Shown: positions 63,313 through 64,000 of the stretch, piece after piece | Numbering within the stretch: position 1 is the stretch's first letter | Layout of the letters: every line of letters begins with the position of its first letter | Origin: Paraburkholderia sp. | GTDB lineage: Bacteria; Pseudomonadota; Gammaproteobacteria; Burkholderiales; Burkholderiaceae | Assembly (NCBI GenBank): GCA_004322045.1 | Contig: SCRN01000014.1 | Span: 147,303-211,302, forward strand | Direction of reading: 5' to 3' | DNA: 64,000 nucleotides | Position numbers and translations under genes: made by a program | Notes under the pieces: model-generated | The model's input: the letters and a program-made list of their open reading frames with translations, nothing else | What the model was told of the DNA's origin: nothing | Databases searched by the model: none

Positions 63313-64000
63313 TACTTGAGCTCCGCCATGCTTGGCTCAGACCTGCTTCAACACGAATTATCAAAAGTTCACGAGCCGGCAAATTTCCGACTGCCTCTCG
63401 AGCGACTCCACAGCAAGCCAATAGGGCACTCAAAGTTAGGGGTTCTTCAGCCGAAAGTGAGCAGAACGCGCCCGATTGCAACGCGATGGATGTCTGCCAC
63501 GGGCAGCTAGCGAACATGGCAGTGTCAATAAGGCGGGATAGCTCATGATCGACCTCCCGTCTTCCAACGCGACTAAACGAACGTCCGTGGCACTCTTAAA
63601 GCCGTCTTATACATTGTCCCGGGTCGACCGCCGCAATGGGTCGGCTCCGGAAATTTGGGGCCGACCCGGCGACGCGCGATCATCGGCGAGCCCCGAATTT
63701 CCGGGATCGGCCACTCGACCTCCCGACCCGGATCGTCGACAATCGTGATTGCTCGAAAAAAAGCACGATTATGGAAGCGTGGGTGGCCGTCGGCGTCGTC
63801 GCCGAGGGGCAGCAAATAAGCGTCTTGGGGCTGAATCCTTGGTCTTTCGATTGGACGCGTTCGACCGAACCCCCAGTTGAGTGGACAGCGACAATCATCT
63901 TGGCCGGTGTGGCGGCGACGGTCTTGGCCGGTGGAGAGGCGTAGCGGCTGCATAGTCAGCGCATAGTCTTTCCACTGGCGGCGCCGAGTTGGCCGGGCTC
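63313..64000. other. Region without a convincing gene, to the window end
   Basis: About 690 bp. Several frames are open (one of 126 codons on the reverse strand from 63953, one on the forward strand from 63771 encoding MEAWVAVGVVAEGQQ), but none has a ribosome site or family likeness. It contains the inverted repeat at 63647-63704. Dispersed repeats or decayed accessory DNA are possible; nothing is proven. Confidence 0.4.
63647..63704. repeat. 15-bp imperfect inverted repeat
   Basis: CCGGAAATTTGGGGC (63647-63661) and GCCCCGAATTTCCGG (63690-63704) pair at 14 of 15 positions around a 28-nt loop. A second stem, GGGTCGG/CCGACCC, overlaps the left arm and would compete with it. It may be a repeat unit, a terminator-like structure or a site in a leader. 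Confidence 0.7.

Noticed and set aside
63771..63944. Forward frame encoding a 57-residue protein starting MEAWVAVGVV.
   Set aside because: No ribosome site, no family likeness, and the opposite strand is open as well, which suggests non-coding GC-rich DNA.
63573..63953. Reverse frame of 126 codons near the window end.
   Set aside because: It lacks a ribosome site and reads like translated intergenic repeat DNA, with many Arg and Pro and no domain.

Overview
The window looks like chromosomal DNA from a GC-rich beta-proteobacterium of the Burkholderiaceae (Paraburkholderia, Trinickia or Burkholderia type). This rests on base composition, on the gcvT-gcvH-gcvP-sdaA order behind a tandem glycine riboswitch, on an oxidative D-xylose operon, on the many LysR, SDR and MFS genes, and on an orphan T6SS VgrG-phospholipase cassette. 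The species cannot be fixed from the sequence alone.

Layout. 0-9 kb: an SDR and an aldo/keto reductase (cut by the window edge) divergent from a LysR gene with two dyads at its start; a secreted beta-helix lipoprotein; a Bcr/CflA-type exporter; a 432-residue protein of unknown function; an orphan VapB-type antitoxin; tRNA-Arg(CCG); a diheme cytochrome c. 9-21 kb: a Rep/UvrD helicase, a Gfo/Idh/MocA oxidoreductase, a small lipoprotein, LysE and EamA transporters around a squalene/phytoene synthase, a DUF2784 membrane protein, an exported TPR protein, a heptamer tandem repeat and a thiamine-diphosphate enzyme of the acetolactate synthase family. 21-29 kb: glycine cleavage genes T, H and P under a tandem glycine riboswitch, followed on the same strand by an alginate-lyase-like gene and L-serine dehydratase. 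With serine hydroxymethyltransferase, encoded elsewhere, these would take glycine to serine to pyruvate.

29-41 kb holds the clearest pathway. XylR and a mutarotase face a eight-gene xylose operon: the ABC importer XylFGH, xylose dehydrogenase, xylonolactonase, xylonate dehydratase and a FAH-fold 2-keto-3-deoxyxylonate dehydratase. This is a Weimberg-type route, but the last enzyme (alpha-ketoglutarate semialdehyde dehydrogenase) is not in the window. A TpsA/haemagglutinin-like gene converges on the operon and overlaps its last gene by 145 bp. 43-51.5 kb: two lipoproteins, then a T6SS cassette (VgrG with a C-terminal extension, Tle5-type phospholipase D, Sel1-repeat lipoprotein as likely immunity protein). 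51.7-58.6 kb: a LysR / M20 hydrolase / MHS-type symporter group, an XRE regulator behind a broken or two-part small gene, a LysR / SDR pair with a textbook LysR box, and a YciI-like protein.

58.8-64 kb is the most accessory-looking part: a YdeI-like protein, a ParD-like antitoxin translationally coupled to a second methionine aminopeptidase, a nucleotidyltransferase-fold protein behind an AT-rich array of inverted repeats, and an LRAT/NlpC-P60-type protein with an intact NCEHF motif, between stretches with no convincing gene. This is where a poorly described toxin-antitoxin or defence-like system is most likely to lie.
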